Source: Paenibacillus sp. FSL R5-0623
GTDB lineage: Bacteria; Bacillota; Bacilli; Paenibacillales; Paenibacillaceae
NCBI RefSeq assembly: GCF_037974265.1
Contig: NZ_CP150233.1
Span: 4,774,001 to 4,838,000, forward strand
Reading direction: 5' to 3'
DNA: 64,000 nucleotides
The translations under genes and the position numbers were made by a program. Below, one piece after another: positions 17,086 through 24,831 of this stretch; position 1 is the stretch's first letter, and the number at the start of each line of letters is the position of its first letter. The notes beneath the pieces are model-generated. The model had not been told where the DNA came from, made no database searches, and saw only the letters and a program-made list of their open reading frames with translations.

Positions 17086-17445
17086 TTATTTGTGAGAATC
17101 GGACAGACTTGTCAGCACGCCAAGTCTGGTACCACCCAACAAATGGTAATGCAGATGATGAACGGTTTGTTCTCCATCCTTACCACAATTATTGATTAAG
17201 CGATATCCCGTTTCTTCCACGCCAAGACGCTTCGCCGCTTCTTGAGCAGCCAGATGAATCTCGCCGATCAATGGCAGATCTTCTGCAGTAACTTCATTCA
17301 TGGAAGCAATATGTTTCTTCGGAATGACAAGAACATGTGTCGGTGCAGCGGGCTGGATGTCATGAAAAACGATAACATGGTCATTCTCCAGTACTTTATT
17401 GGAGGGAATGCTGCCCTCTACAATTTTGCAAAATAAGCAATCCAT
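17086..17445 (-). CDS. hinT: HIT family protein (HinT-type nucleotide hydrolase)
   Basis: 119 residues. The histidine triad is H97-L-H99-Y-H101 in VHHLHYHLLGG, and C3/C6 in MDCLFCKIV are the usual zinc ligands. Family members hydrolyse purine nucleoside phosphoramidates and aminoacyl-adenylates. AAGGAGGG precedes the ATG. A good sigma-A promoter is upstream (17489-17518). The gene is divergent from the mccAB cluster. Confidence 0.94.
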   Translation of the reverse strand: MDCLFCKIVEGSIPSNKVLENDHVIVFHDIQPAAPTHVLVIPKKHIASMNEVTAEDLPLIGEIHLAAQEAAKRLGVEETGYRLINNCGKDGEQTVHHLHYHLLGGTRLGVLTSLSDSHK

Positions 17446-17470
17446 AGTTCATACCCTCCTTTGTATTCCA

Positions 17471-17692
17471 GTGTATGTATTCCCTTCTATCATACTAGAA
17501 GTAAAAACCCACGTCCAATCTCTAGACGCACAACCAGGCAATCCAGGTCAACTGTTTATCTATCATCGAGCCGAACACTATACGACATTGGATGTATACC
17601 AAGCCATTTTATCGAAATATGGTTTTGTCACGCACTTTTCCCTATTAAACAAATATGTATGGATTAATGACACACAAAAGGAGATTGGTTAA
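17471..17692 (+). CDS. Possible small protein preceding mccA
   Basis: A 73-residue ORF from a GTG at 17471 that ends one base before the mccA start; the mccA ribosome binding site lies inside its 3' end. The translation looks protein-like, with mixed hydrophobic and aromatic content such as QLFIYHRAEHYTTLDVYQAI and FVTHFSLLNKYVWINDTQ, but I do not recognise a family. No clear ribosome binding site precedes the GTG, and the 5' part overlaps the hinT promoter. It may be a real small gene coupled to mccA, the remnant of a longer gene, or a chance ORF. Confidence 0.4.
   Translation: MYVFPSIILEVKTHVQSLDAQPGNPGQLFIYHRAEHYTTLDVYQAILSKYGFVTHFSLLNKYVWINDTQKEIG
17489..17518 (-). promoter_or_regulatory. 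Sigma-A-type promoter of hinT
   Basis: Minus-strand TTGGAC (17513-17518), 18 nt, TATGAT (17489-17494), about 45 nt upstream of the hinT start codon. Confidence 0.6.
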
Positions 17693-17693
17693 T

Positions 17694-18617
17694 TTGACCG
17701 TTTATCAACATGTACAGGAACTTATCGGTAATACGCCACTGCTTGAATTAACTCGATATCCACTACCGGAAGGAATCCGCCTGTTCGCTAAATTAGAATT
17801 CATGAATCCTGGGGGAAGTGTGAAAGACAGGATTGGTAAGTTTTTATTGGAGAAGGCCTTGACACGAGGAGATGTTAAGCCAGGTGGAACGGTGATCGAA
17901 GCTACCGCAGGCAACACAGGCATTGGTCTTGCAATGGCGGCTGTAGGCCTTAATTTAAAGGTCATTTTCACGGTACCTCAGAAGTTCAGCGCTGAGAAGC
18001 AACTGTTGATGAAAGCCCTTGGTGCTACGGTCGTCAACACACCCACATCCGAAGGAATCACTGGTGCCATACGCAAGGCGGAATCACTGGCGAAAGAAAT
18101 ACCGGGTTCCTATATTCCAGGTCAGTTCTCCAATGCGGATAACCCACTCGCACATTATGAACATCTGGGCCCTGAGATTTGGCGTGATCTGAACGGGCAG
18201 GTGGATGTATATGTAGCCGGAGCCGGGTCTGGCGGAACTTTCATGGGGGTATCTCGCTATTTGAAGGAGCAAAACCCGTTAATTAAAACATGTATCGTAG
18301 AACCCGAAGGTTCGATTCTGGCAGGAGGTCCATCGGGACCACATCGTACAGAAGGAATAGGGGTCGAAACGTTATCTTCTTTTATGGATGTGAGTTACTT
18401 TGATGCCATTCATACGATCTCAGATGAAGATGCCTTTGAGCGGGTCAAGGATCTGGCCTTGTTGGAAGGCTTACTGGTAGGAAGTTCCTCAGGTGCAGCT
18501 ATGCAAGCCGCATTAAACGAAGCCGTTCACGCAGCTCCCGGAAGTAACATCGTTGTTATTTTCCCGGATAGCAGCGAACGGTATTTAAGCCAAAATATCT
18601 ATAATGGAGGACAATGA
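17694..18617 (+). CDS. mccA: PLP-dependent cysteine synthase family protein (MccA-type)
   Basis: 307 residues from a TTG start at 17694, which has AAGGAG upstream; the family N-terminus YQHVQELIGNTPLLELT follows immediately. The PLP lysine is K44 in MNPGGSVKDRIGKFL, and the phosphate-binding loop is seen in ATAGNTGIGLAMA. Family members form cysteine from O-acetylserine, or cystathionine from O-acetylserine and homocysteine in MccA (YrhA). The partner mccB one base downstream makes the reverse-transsulfuration role more likely: homocysteine to cysteine by way of cystathionine. Plain cysteine synthase activity cannot be ruled out. Confidence 0.9.
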   Translation: MTVYQHVQELIGNTPLLELTRYPLPEGIRLFAKLEFMNPGGSVKDRIGKFLLEKALTRGDVKPGGTVIEATAGNTGIGLAMAAVGLNLKVIFTVPQKFSAEKQLLMKALGATVVNTPTSEGITGAIRKAESLAKEIPGSYIPGQFSNADNPLAHYEHLGPEIWRDLNGQVDVYVAGAGSGGTFMGVSRYLKEQNPLIKTCIVEPEGSILAGGPSGPHRTEGIGVETLSSFMDVSYFDAIHTISDEDAFERVKDLALLEGLLVGSSSGAAMQAALNEAVHAAPGSNIVVIFPDSSERYLSQNIYNGGQ

Positions 18618-18618
18618 A

Positions 18619-19752
18619 ATGAGACCAAAAACTAAGCTGATTCATGCAGGTATTGTTGGTGATCCACACACTGGAGCAGTGAGTGTACCGATCTATCAAG
18701 TGAGCACGTATAAGCAAGAATCGGTTGGCGTACACAAAGGATACGAGTATTCACGTACGGGCAACCCTACCCGTCATGCGTTGGAAGAAGTCATTAAAGA
18801 GCTGGAGGATGGCGTTCGAGGGTTTGCTTTTAGTTCGGGCATGGCTGCAATTCACGCTGTACTGTCTCTGTTGAAAACAGGAGATCACGTCATTCTGACG
18901 GATGACGTATACGGCGGGACCTATCGCATTTTCACCAAGGTGCTGAATCGTCTGGGGATCGAGTCTACCTTTGTGGATACTACCTCACTACAAACACTGG
19001 AGCAGGCTTTGCAATCCAATACAAAGGCCATTTATGTAGAAACACCTACTAATCCGTTACTCAAGGTCACCGATATTGCTGCTGTAGCGCAATGGTCGAA
19101 ACAACATGAATTGTTGTTCATCGTGGATAACACGTTTAGTACGCCTTATTGGCAAACCCCTCTGGCTCTGGGGGCAGATATTGTACTGCATTCTGCAACA
19201 AAATATATCGGTGGTCATAGTGATGTCGTGGCAGGACTAGCGGTTGTCAACAGCGAGCAACTTGGTGAAGATCTGCATTTTATCCAAAATGCAATCGGCG
19301 CAGTCCTGGGACCTATGGATTCCTGGCTATTAATGCGAGGTCTGAAAACATTGGGATTGCGCATGGAAGCGCAAGAACGCAATACAGAGCAGATTGTGGC
19401 ATTTTTGAATCAACATCCAACCGTGAGCAAAGTTTATTATCCCGGGTTGCCCGAACATCCCCAGCACAAGCTCGCTTCCACGCAAGCGAGAGGATATGGC
19501 GGTATGGTTTCCTTTGATGTAGGCAGTGCTGAAAAAGTAGATGAGGTGTTAAGCAAAGTCCGTTATTTCACATTGGCTGAAAGTCTGGGCGCAGTGGAAA
19601 GTTTAATTTCTGTACCTGCCCGAATGACACATGCTTCCATTCCCTATGAACGTCGGCAAGAATTGGGGATCACAGATGGTTTGATTCGTATCTCCGTTGG
19701 GATCGAGGATGTTGAGGATTTACTTGAGGATTTGAAATTTGCATTAAGTTGA
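18619..19752 (+). CDS. mccB: Cystathionine gamma-lyase/homocysteine gamma-lyase (MccB-type)
   Basis: 378 residues, a Cys/Met metabolism PLP enzyme. The Schiff-base lysine is K195 in HSATKYIGGHSDVV, and YEYSRTGNPTRHALE (42-56) is the family signature. It cleaves cystathionine to cysteine in the transsulfuration route from methionine. The ATG at 18619 has GGAGG upstream and starts one base after the mccA stop, so the two are coupled. The closely related cystathionine gamma-synthase activity is possible. No S-box or T-box was seen upstream of the pair. Confidence 0.92.
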   Translation: MRPKTKLIHAGIVGDPHTGAVSVPIYQVSTYKQESVGVHKGYEYSRTGNPTRHALEEVIKELEDGVRGFAFSSGMAAIHAVLSLLKTGDHVILTDDVYGGTYRIFTKVLNRLGIESTFVDTTSLQTLEQALQSNTKAIYVETPTNPLLKVTDIAAVAQWSKQHELLFIVDNTFSTPYWQTPLALGADIVLHSATKYIGGHSDVVAGLAVVNSEQLGEDLHFIQNAIGAVLGPMDSWLLMRGLKTLGLRMEAQERNTEQIVAFLNQHPTVSKVYYPGLPEHPQHKLASTQARGYGGMVSFDVGSAEKVDEVLSKVRYFTLAESLGAVESLISVPARMTHASIPYERRQELGITDGLIRISVGIEDVEDLLEDLKFALS

Positions 19753-20021
19753 GGGCATTTTGAAGTCCATGCTGGCTGATCTTGGAGAAGGAGTAGTGGA
19801 CGATGGACGATTTCCCAAGGAACACAGGGTGTCTTATTTGGCGTTCAGGCCACATTTGAAATTATAAGGAACATCAGGCACGTTATTTACCAAAATAACC
19901 TCAAAAAAATGCTGAATGCGGCTCTTTATTCGGTTATAACGTGTATCAGATTCGTCAGCCGCTCACATCATGCTCCGCTCCTCCAACCGGGCAAGAGAAC
20001 AGCATCGATTCCACCTGAAGC

Positions 20022-20066
20022 GAAGCTTTTAATCGGAATAGAGAATTAAAGCTTTCCTTTTTCTTG
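20022..20066 (+). terminator. Possible terminator of mccAB
   Basis: AAGCTTTTAAT pairs with ATTAAAGCTT (one bulge) and is followed by CCTTTTTCTT. It lies about 270 nt after the mccB stop, an unusually long 3' tail. Confidence 0.5.
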
Positions 20067-20219
20067 ATTGTTTGCTCGCACATAGGCACGTTCTCGCATA
20101 TTCAGGATGCAGTACACCGATTGCTGCTACGGACACGTTAAGGCCAGGTTCTGCTTTCAGCAGTTTTAAATACAAGTTATGTGCTATCCGTTCATCTTCG
20201 ATCTTACACTAATCAGTTT

Positions 20220-20274
20220 CAAAAAAAGGTCATGCCTTACAGAAGTTGCTTCTGCACAGGCATGACCTTTTGGA
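20220..20274 (-). terminator. Strong intrinsic terminator (minus strand)
   Basis: AAAAGGTCATGCCT pairs with AGGCATGACCTTTT around a loop of about 22 nt. The run of seven T is on the minus strand, so it would end transcription from the gene at 20477. The symmetric stem could also act on plus-strand transcripts. Confidence 0.8.
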
Positions 20275-20476
20275 TGTTCGTATGTTGCCAGTTGTATTGC
20301 AACGACTGTCGCGATACATCAGGCTGAGACTCTGTATGTGATAAGACCTCTCTATTTTATGCTGTACGGTACCATGAATGAAACTTCCATTCTCGGCTTG
20401 TTATTTTCAAGGTTTTCATAGGATGCCATAGGGTACATAAGAATGTGTCACTTGCAGTTATGACTGTTTTTTAATT

Positions 20477-20821
20477 TCAATAGTACGGTAAAAGGGTTAA
20501 CGCTGTAAGCGCAAATAACGGGAGCACTAGTCGGTTAAAACGTCTACGGCCATAACCATAATACGGATAAGGCGTAGGGTAGCCGTAACCTGGATAAAAT
20601 CCGCGAGTATGACCTATCGGATAGTTTGCTCCAGGCATTGCATTTGGAGCCCAGTTCGCATGATTCACCATGGCTTCCGGTCCAACGGGAACAGCCAGGT
20701 AGATCATTTCGTCATCCACATTTTCCATAATGCCATCGTAGTGCATACCATCATTCATCTGTACACATACATAACGGTGCATGTGTTCCTTACATATTTT
20801 CTTTGCTTCCACTTTTTCCAC
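20477..20821 (-). CDS. Hypothetical small protein with LSm-like N-terminal half
   Basis: 114 residues from a GTG at 20821 with GGAGG 9 nt upstream. The N-terminal half (HRYVCVQMNDGMHYDGIMEN, then VDDEMIYLAVPVG) has the strand pattern of an Sm-like barrel. Then comes a Gly/Tyr/Pro-rich linker (FYPGYGYPTPYPYYGYG), a basic RRRF and a hydrophobic tail (LVLPLFALTALTLLPYY) long enough to enter a membrane. I know no function. It stands alone between two terminators. Similar Tyr/Gly-rich small proteins occur in spore coats, but that is only a suggestion. Confidence 0.75.
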   Translation of the reverse strand: MEKVEAKKICKEHMHRYVCVQMNDGMHYDGIMENVDDEMIYLAVPVGPEAMVNHANWAPNAMPGANYPIGHTRGFYPGYGYPTPYPYYGYGRRRFNRLVLPLFALTALTLLPYY

Positions 20822-20904
20822 TTGCCAACGCCTCCCTGATTCTGCTCTTGATCACCTTTTCATGGTATTCAGAACTGGGCGAATTGACACTACTGACGAA
20901 AAAA

Positions 20905-20941
20905 CACAAAAAAAAGAAGCACCCCGTGAGCGGCTTCCTTG
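20905..20941 (-). terminator. Probable terminator of the addBA-sbcDC transcript
   Basis: Minus-strand stem GAAGC/GCTTC with inner G-C pairs, followed by TTTTTTTT. It is the first T-rich hairpin downstream of sbcC, although about 470 nt away. Confidence 0.6.
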
Positions 20942-20953
20942 GAAGTCTGCTAC

Positions 20954-20993
20954 GCGGACATCTATTCAGGAAACGTCCTGATCAGATGTCCGC
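20954..20993. repeat. Stem-loop with nested inverted repeats
   Basis: GCGGACATCT pairs perfectly with AGATGTCCGC, and inside it TCAGGA pairs with TCCTGA around AACG; only a 2-nt mismatch (at/tc) separates the two stems. There is no T-run on either strand, so it is not a simple terminator. Confidence 0.75.
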
Positions 20994-21127
20994 CGGGGTA
21001 CTTAAATAAAGTTTGTCGGCTTAACTGTAGTATAACAGCGGGATGAACCTGTATCTGTGATGTAACTCACTCCACTAAGTTATAAAAGCAAGAAAAGAAA
21101 TATTTTTACAAAAATAATATTCCGTAA

Positions 21128-21350
21128 TAGTGCGTGTCTAAAAAGGGCGGTTTTCAGTACCAAAAAGACGGGATAAAGCTAGAAATGGAGTAGCGGAGCA
21201 TAGATAGAGCTACGTGAGCAACCGCAATGTTTCCGAAGGAAACAACCTTCGTAAACCCCTACTTATTTCGGCTTAATTCCATATTCGATGTTGATGATGC
21301 CGCTAGGCACCATTCGTAATCAAAAGCTGACTTTTTGAACAACCTCTAAT
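21128..21350. repeat. MITE-like structured intergenic element
   Basis: About 220 bp without an ORF. The ends are related inverted repeats (AAAAAGGGCGGTTTTCAGTACC on the left; its complement resembles CAAAAGCTGACTTTTTGAAC on the right). Inside are GTTTCCGAAGGAAAC and, overlapping it, CGAAGGAAACAACCTTCG, which cannot both form at once, and a GTAGC/GCTAC stem at about 21191-21213. From memory, similar sequences recur in Paenibacillus intergenic regions; this could not be checked here. It is unrelated to the 6794 repeat family. Confidence 0.6.
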
Positions 21351-21411
21351 ATTCATTTTGCTTGGACTATTAGAGGCGCTTCTATGATCTATATTGCTTA
21401 CACATTGCCCT

Positions 21412-24400
21412 CTACAGGGTCTCCAAGACCACACGTGAGCCGTTTCCGGCTTCACCTGCCGGAATCACCACAAGTTTGCGCGGCAAGCGTGCACGTAGTT
21501 CAGGCACGTGACTGATTACACCAACAGCCAATCGGTCGTCATGCAATTTTTCCAAAGAAGTAATGACGGTATCCAACAACTCAGGGTCAAGGGTACCAAA
21601 CCCTTCATCTAGGAAGAAGAATTGGAGTGGGTACTGACCTCGCAGCTGAATCTGGGCCGACAGTGCCAAGGCCAGTGACAACGAAGTCAAAAATGTCTCG
21701 CCACCTGACAACGTTGATACCGGTCGTTTGACTCCCCCGTTGGCATCATCACAGATTACAAAACCACCGCCGGAATCCACCTCCAGTGAATAACGCTGTT
21801 TGGTCAGGAAGCGCAGACGCTGAGATGCCGCATGACTAACCTGCATCAGTTGTTCTTCGGCAATATACTCAACAAAAGCATTGCCTCTAAACGCGGATTG
21901 CAGTTTGCTGAGCAGTTCGCCTTGACGGCTTACCTCCACCCGCTTGTTCTCCAGTTCGGTCCAGCGAACATGTCGCTGCTCCACATCCTCCAGATCACGT
22001 TCTGCACGCGCTTTGGCACGAAGGGAAGCCTCATCCTCAATTCGGACCTGCTGCAAACGTTCGGTGCAGGCTAACCACTGTTCCTCCGATACGACAGCAC
22101 CACCCAGCTTTTGTTCCAGTTCACGCAACTGGGATGCCAGTTCACGCTCACGTTCACGGTGCTGCTGGATCTCCCCTGCCAGTCGCTCTGCTTCCTGGGA
22201 AGGAATTGCCGCGGATACAACAGCATCATCCGAGTCAAACGGAGATTGTTCCAGCAATTGCTTCCACCGTTCCTGTGCCTGTTGCAGATGTTCTGTGGCC
22301 GAGGCGGCTGCCTGCTGTGCCATGACGTCTTTCTTGGCTGATTCCTGCTTCAGCGTGTCCGCTTCTTTGAAGCGTTGTGCCGAGTCCGAAGCTGTGTTCC
22401 GCAGTCCATCCAGACGAGCCTGAGCCGCAGTAATCAGATCTTCTACCCGCTGCTCCCCAACCCACTGGCGCAAGCGTTCTTCCTTCTCGGCCAGCTGTTT
22501 GCTATTGCCCTGCCACTCCGTTTGCCACTGAATCAGTTGTTTGTCCAATTCAACCAGCTTCTGCTGGAGAGATTGAATGATTTGGTCTTTTTCCTCAAGG
22601 AATGTCACACTTTTGTTCAGACGTTCCTTGATGTCTTCGGCGCGCGCATCGCGCTCCTGCATCGCCTGATAGAGGGCCTTGGCCTCCTCCTGAGCGATGC
22701 CCGGCAGTTCCATGGCCCAGCGGCCCTGCAAGGCAGCCGCTGCGGCCTCGCTCTCGGCCAGCTTGCGCTCCGCCTGGGCGAGCCCGGCACGGCCGGCCTC
22801 TTGCGCAGCTGCCGCTTCCATGCGGCGCTGCTGCGCGCCTACAGCCGCCTGCTGCAACGCGGCGGCTTCGGCCTGGAGCGGCGCTGCTGCGGCAGCCAGC
22901 GCCTGCGCGGCTTCGCGCAGCGCAGCGGCACGCGATGCCCAGCCTGCCGGGGAGCGCCCGTGTTCGGGCGACCCGGCGGGCTCGGGCTCCGCTGCCGCAG
23001 GCGCGGCCTCGGCTGCGGCCGGAGCTTCGCCGGCCGCAGCGCCAAGCTGCGTCAGCAGGCTGCGACGTTCGTGCAGCTGCTGGCGCAGCCCAAAGTGCAG
23101 CTCCTGCAGCTCCGCGTGCAGGCTGCGCAGCAGTTCCAGGTCCGCATCGCCTGCGTGCGGACCTTCTCCCGGCGGCGCAGCCGGGAGCGGGTGATGCGGC
23201 GAGCCGCACACCGGGCATGGCTCGCCATCTTGCAGCTCGGCGCGCAAAGCGGAGGACAGCCGGTGCAGCTCCTGCTCGCGCATCGTGCCACGCAGCTGTT
23301 CCTCCGCAAGGGCCAGCAGGCTATGTTCGCGACTGATGTCCTGCTCACAGGCAAGCAAGGCCTCAAGACCTTCTGACGCCTGTTCTACCAGATGCTGACG
23401 CTGATCACTCAGGCGTTTTTCTTCCTCAGCCGCCGCCTTCAGCTTGTCGGCTCCCTGTTCTGCCGACTGCTTATAGGCTTGCATGTCAGCCTTATTTTGC
23501 TGCAACTGCTCCGCGGCAGTATCCACACGATGTTTCAGTTCAAGCGCAGCTTGAAGTTGCCTGCGTTCCTCTGACTTCACTTCATTTGGCTTAAGGCTCT
23601 CTTGGAGTTCCTCACGCCGTTTGCGTCCACGCTGTTGCAATTCCTTTTCTTTCTCAAGCTGCTGTCCCAGCGCAGTCTGTTCGCTCTGCCCCTGTTCCAG
23701 CAACTGTGCGAGGCGCGAGCAATCGGCTTGAAGTCCGTCCCGTTCACGTTGCAGCTCTTTCGCTTGTTCGAGTTGCTCCAGGCGCAGCAAAAGTTTCGGT
23801 TCTTCCTCAGTCATTTGCTTACGTGCCGTCTCGGCCTTCTCCGCTTCCTGAACAGCCAGACGCTCATGTTCCAATGCTTGCTGATGAGCTGTCTCGGCAG
23901 TATCCTGCCGCTGCTTCTGTGTAGCCGTGGCATCTCGAACCGTCTGCAATGCAGGCAGTATTACATCTGCTGCAACGGATTGTTTCAGCCGTTGTTCGCC
24001 TGCCTCTATCTGTGGTTCCAGTGCTTTCAGCTTCTGTTGTTCATCCGTCCGAGCCTGCCGTTCGTTACTTAACTCACGAATTTTGCCCAGTTGTTCAGCT
24101 TCCTTTGCAGCTACATCCAGCGCTTTGCGGGACAATTCAGACTGCTGAACAGCGGTTTGAAGAAGCCGTTTCGTTTCTTCCAACGTCTCCTTGCTGGCAT
24201 TGCCCAGTCCCTGTTGCTCCGCAGCAAGAGATTGGTGAACCATGTCATTATCCTTGACCCGCCGACTTAATTTGATGGCCAGCTGATCCCCATACTTCTC
24301 CAGATGGAATAATCGTTGCAACATTTGGCGACGTTCACTGCCTTTGAGTGACAAAAACTCGGCAAACTTTCCTTGCGGAAGCACCACTGCCCGTGTAAAA

Positions 24401-24831
24401 TCATCCATCTTCAAACCGATCACATCTTCAACACAGCGATTCACATCTGCCAATTTGTCGGCAAGTACCTGTTCTTCGCCATTGACCGTCTCTATGAATT
24501 TGCTGATCGTGTTACTCACGGACACTTCATTATTTCGTTTGAAACGTCGCTCTACCCGGAACCTCCGAGTGCCTTCCGCCGACATCAGTTCGAATGTAAA
24601 AGCAACCGACAACGAATCCTCTGCATGATTCATAATGCCTTGCGTCCCGTTCACCGCACGTTCCACTTTTCCATACATGGCGAGTGTGATGGCATCGAGC
24701 AAGGAAGATTTACCACTACCCGTTGGACCGAAAATACCGAATAGCCCCGTCTCTGTAAGCACGGTAAAATCAATCTCCTGCATCTCCCGATAACTTTGCA
24801 GTCCGGCAACTTTTAATAGAATTGGCTTCAT
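21412..24831 (-). CDS. sbcC: Exonuclease subunit SbcC (Rad50-like SMC ATPase)
   Basis: ATPase subunit of the SbcCD nuclease, which cuts DNA hairpins and protein-blocked ends; 1139 residues. Walker A is GPTGSGKSS near residues 34-42. Long coiled coils flank a central zinc hook with CPVCGSPHHP near residue 538. The C-terminal part has LSGGETFLTSLSLALALS and FLDEGFGTLD (Walker B). The DNA for residues of about 500-730 is strikingly GC-rich and encodes an Ala/Glu/Gln-rich stretch next to the hook, unlike the rest of the gene. The ATG overlaps the sbcD stop (ATGA). Confidence 0.96.
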   Translation of the reverse strand: MKPILLKVAGLQSYREMQEIDFTVLTETGLFGIFGPTGSGKSSLLDAITLAMYGKVERAVNGTQGIMNHAEDSLSVAFTFELMSAEGTRRFRVERRFKRNNEVSVSNTISKFIETVNGEEQVLADKLADVNRCVEDVIGLKMDDFTRAVVLPQGKFAEFLSLKGSERRQMLQRLFHLEKYGDQLAIKLSRRVKDNDMVHQSLAAEQQGLGNASKETLEETKRLLQTAVQQSELSRKALDVAAKEAEQLGKIRELSNERQARTDEQQKLKALEPQIEAGEQRLKQSVAADVILPALQTVRDATATQKQRQDTAETAHQQALEHERLAVQEAEKAETARKQMTEEEPKLLLRLEQLEQAKELQRERDGLQADCSRLAQLLEQGQSEQTALGQQLEKEKELQQRGRKRREELQESLKPNEVKSEERRQLQAALELKHRVDTAAEQLQQNKADMQAYKQSAEQGADKLKAAAEEEKRLSDQRQHLVEQASEGLEALLACEQDISREHSLLALAEEQLRGTMREQELHRLSSALRAELQDGEPCPVCGSPHHPLPAAPPGEGPHAGDADLELLRSLHAELQELHFGLRQQLHERRSLLTQLGAAAGEAPAAAEAAPAAAEPEPAGSPEHGRSPAGWASRAAALREAAQALAAAAAPLQAEAAALQQAAVGAQQRRMEAAAAQEAGRAGLAQAERKLAESEAAAAALQGRWAMELPGIAQEEAKALYQAMQERDARAEDIKERLNKSVTFLEEKDQIIQSLQQKLVELDKQLIQWQTEWQGNSKQLAEKEERLRQWVGEQRVEDLITAAQARLDGLRNTASDSAQRFKEADTLKQESAKKDVMAQQAAASATEHLQQAQERWKQLLEQSPFDSDDAVVSAAIPSQEAERLAGEIQQHRERERELASQLRELEQKLGGAVVSEEQWLACTERLQQVRIEDEASLRAKARAERDLEDVEQRHVRWTELENKRVEVSRQGELLSKLQSAFRGNAFVEYIAEEQLMQVSHAASQRLRFLTKQRYSLEVDSGGGFVICDDANGGVKRPVSTLSGGETFLTSLSLALALSAQIQLRGQYPLQFFFLDEGFGTLDPELLDTVITSLEKLHDDRLAVGVISHVPELRARLPRKLVVIPAGEAGNGSRVVLETL

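Larger units (their letters stand above)
19753..20476. other. Intergenic region after mccB
   Basis: No convincing gene on either strand. It contains two terminators: a plus-strand one near 20022-20066, and a stronger one near 20220-20274 with its T-run on the minus strand. A 28-codon ORF on the minus strand (20361-20444, starting MYPMASYENLENNKPRMEV) has no ribosome binding site. Confidence 0.6.
20822..21411. other. Intergenic region downstream of sbcC
   Basis: No gene seen. It holds, in order, a minus-strand terminator (20905-20941), a near-perfect 40-nt stem-loop (20954-20993) and a structured element of about 220 bp (21128-21350). Confidence 0.7.

Noticed and set aside
20361..20444. 28-codon minus-strand ORF MYPMASYENLENNKPRMEV...
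   Set aside because: No ribosome binding site and too short to judge; it follows the 20477 gene only by position.
22375..23376. Long open frames on the other strand and frames of sbcC, up to 333 codons
   Set aside because: GC-rich codons lack stops by composition; the sbcC frame carries the zinc hook and all ATPase motifs, so these are shadows.
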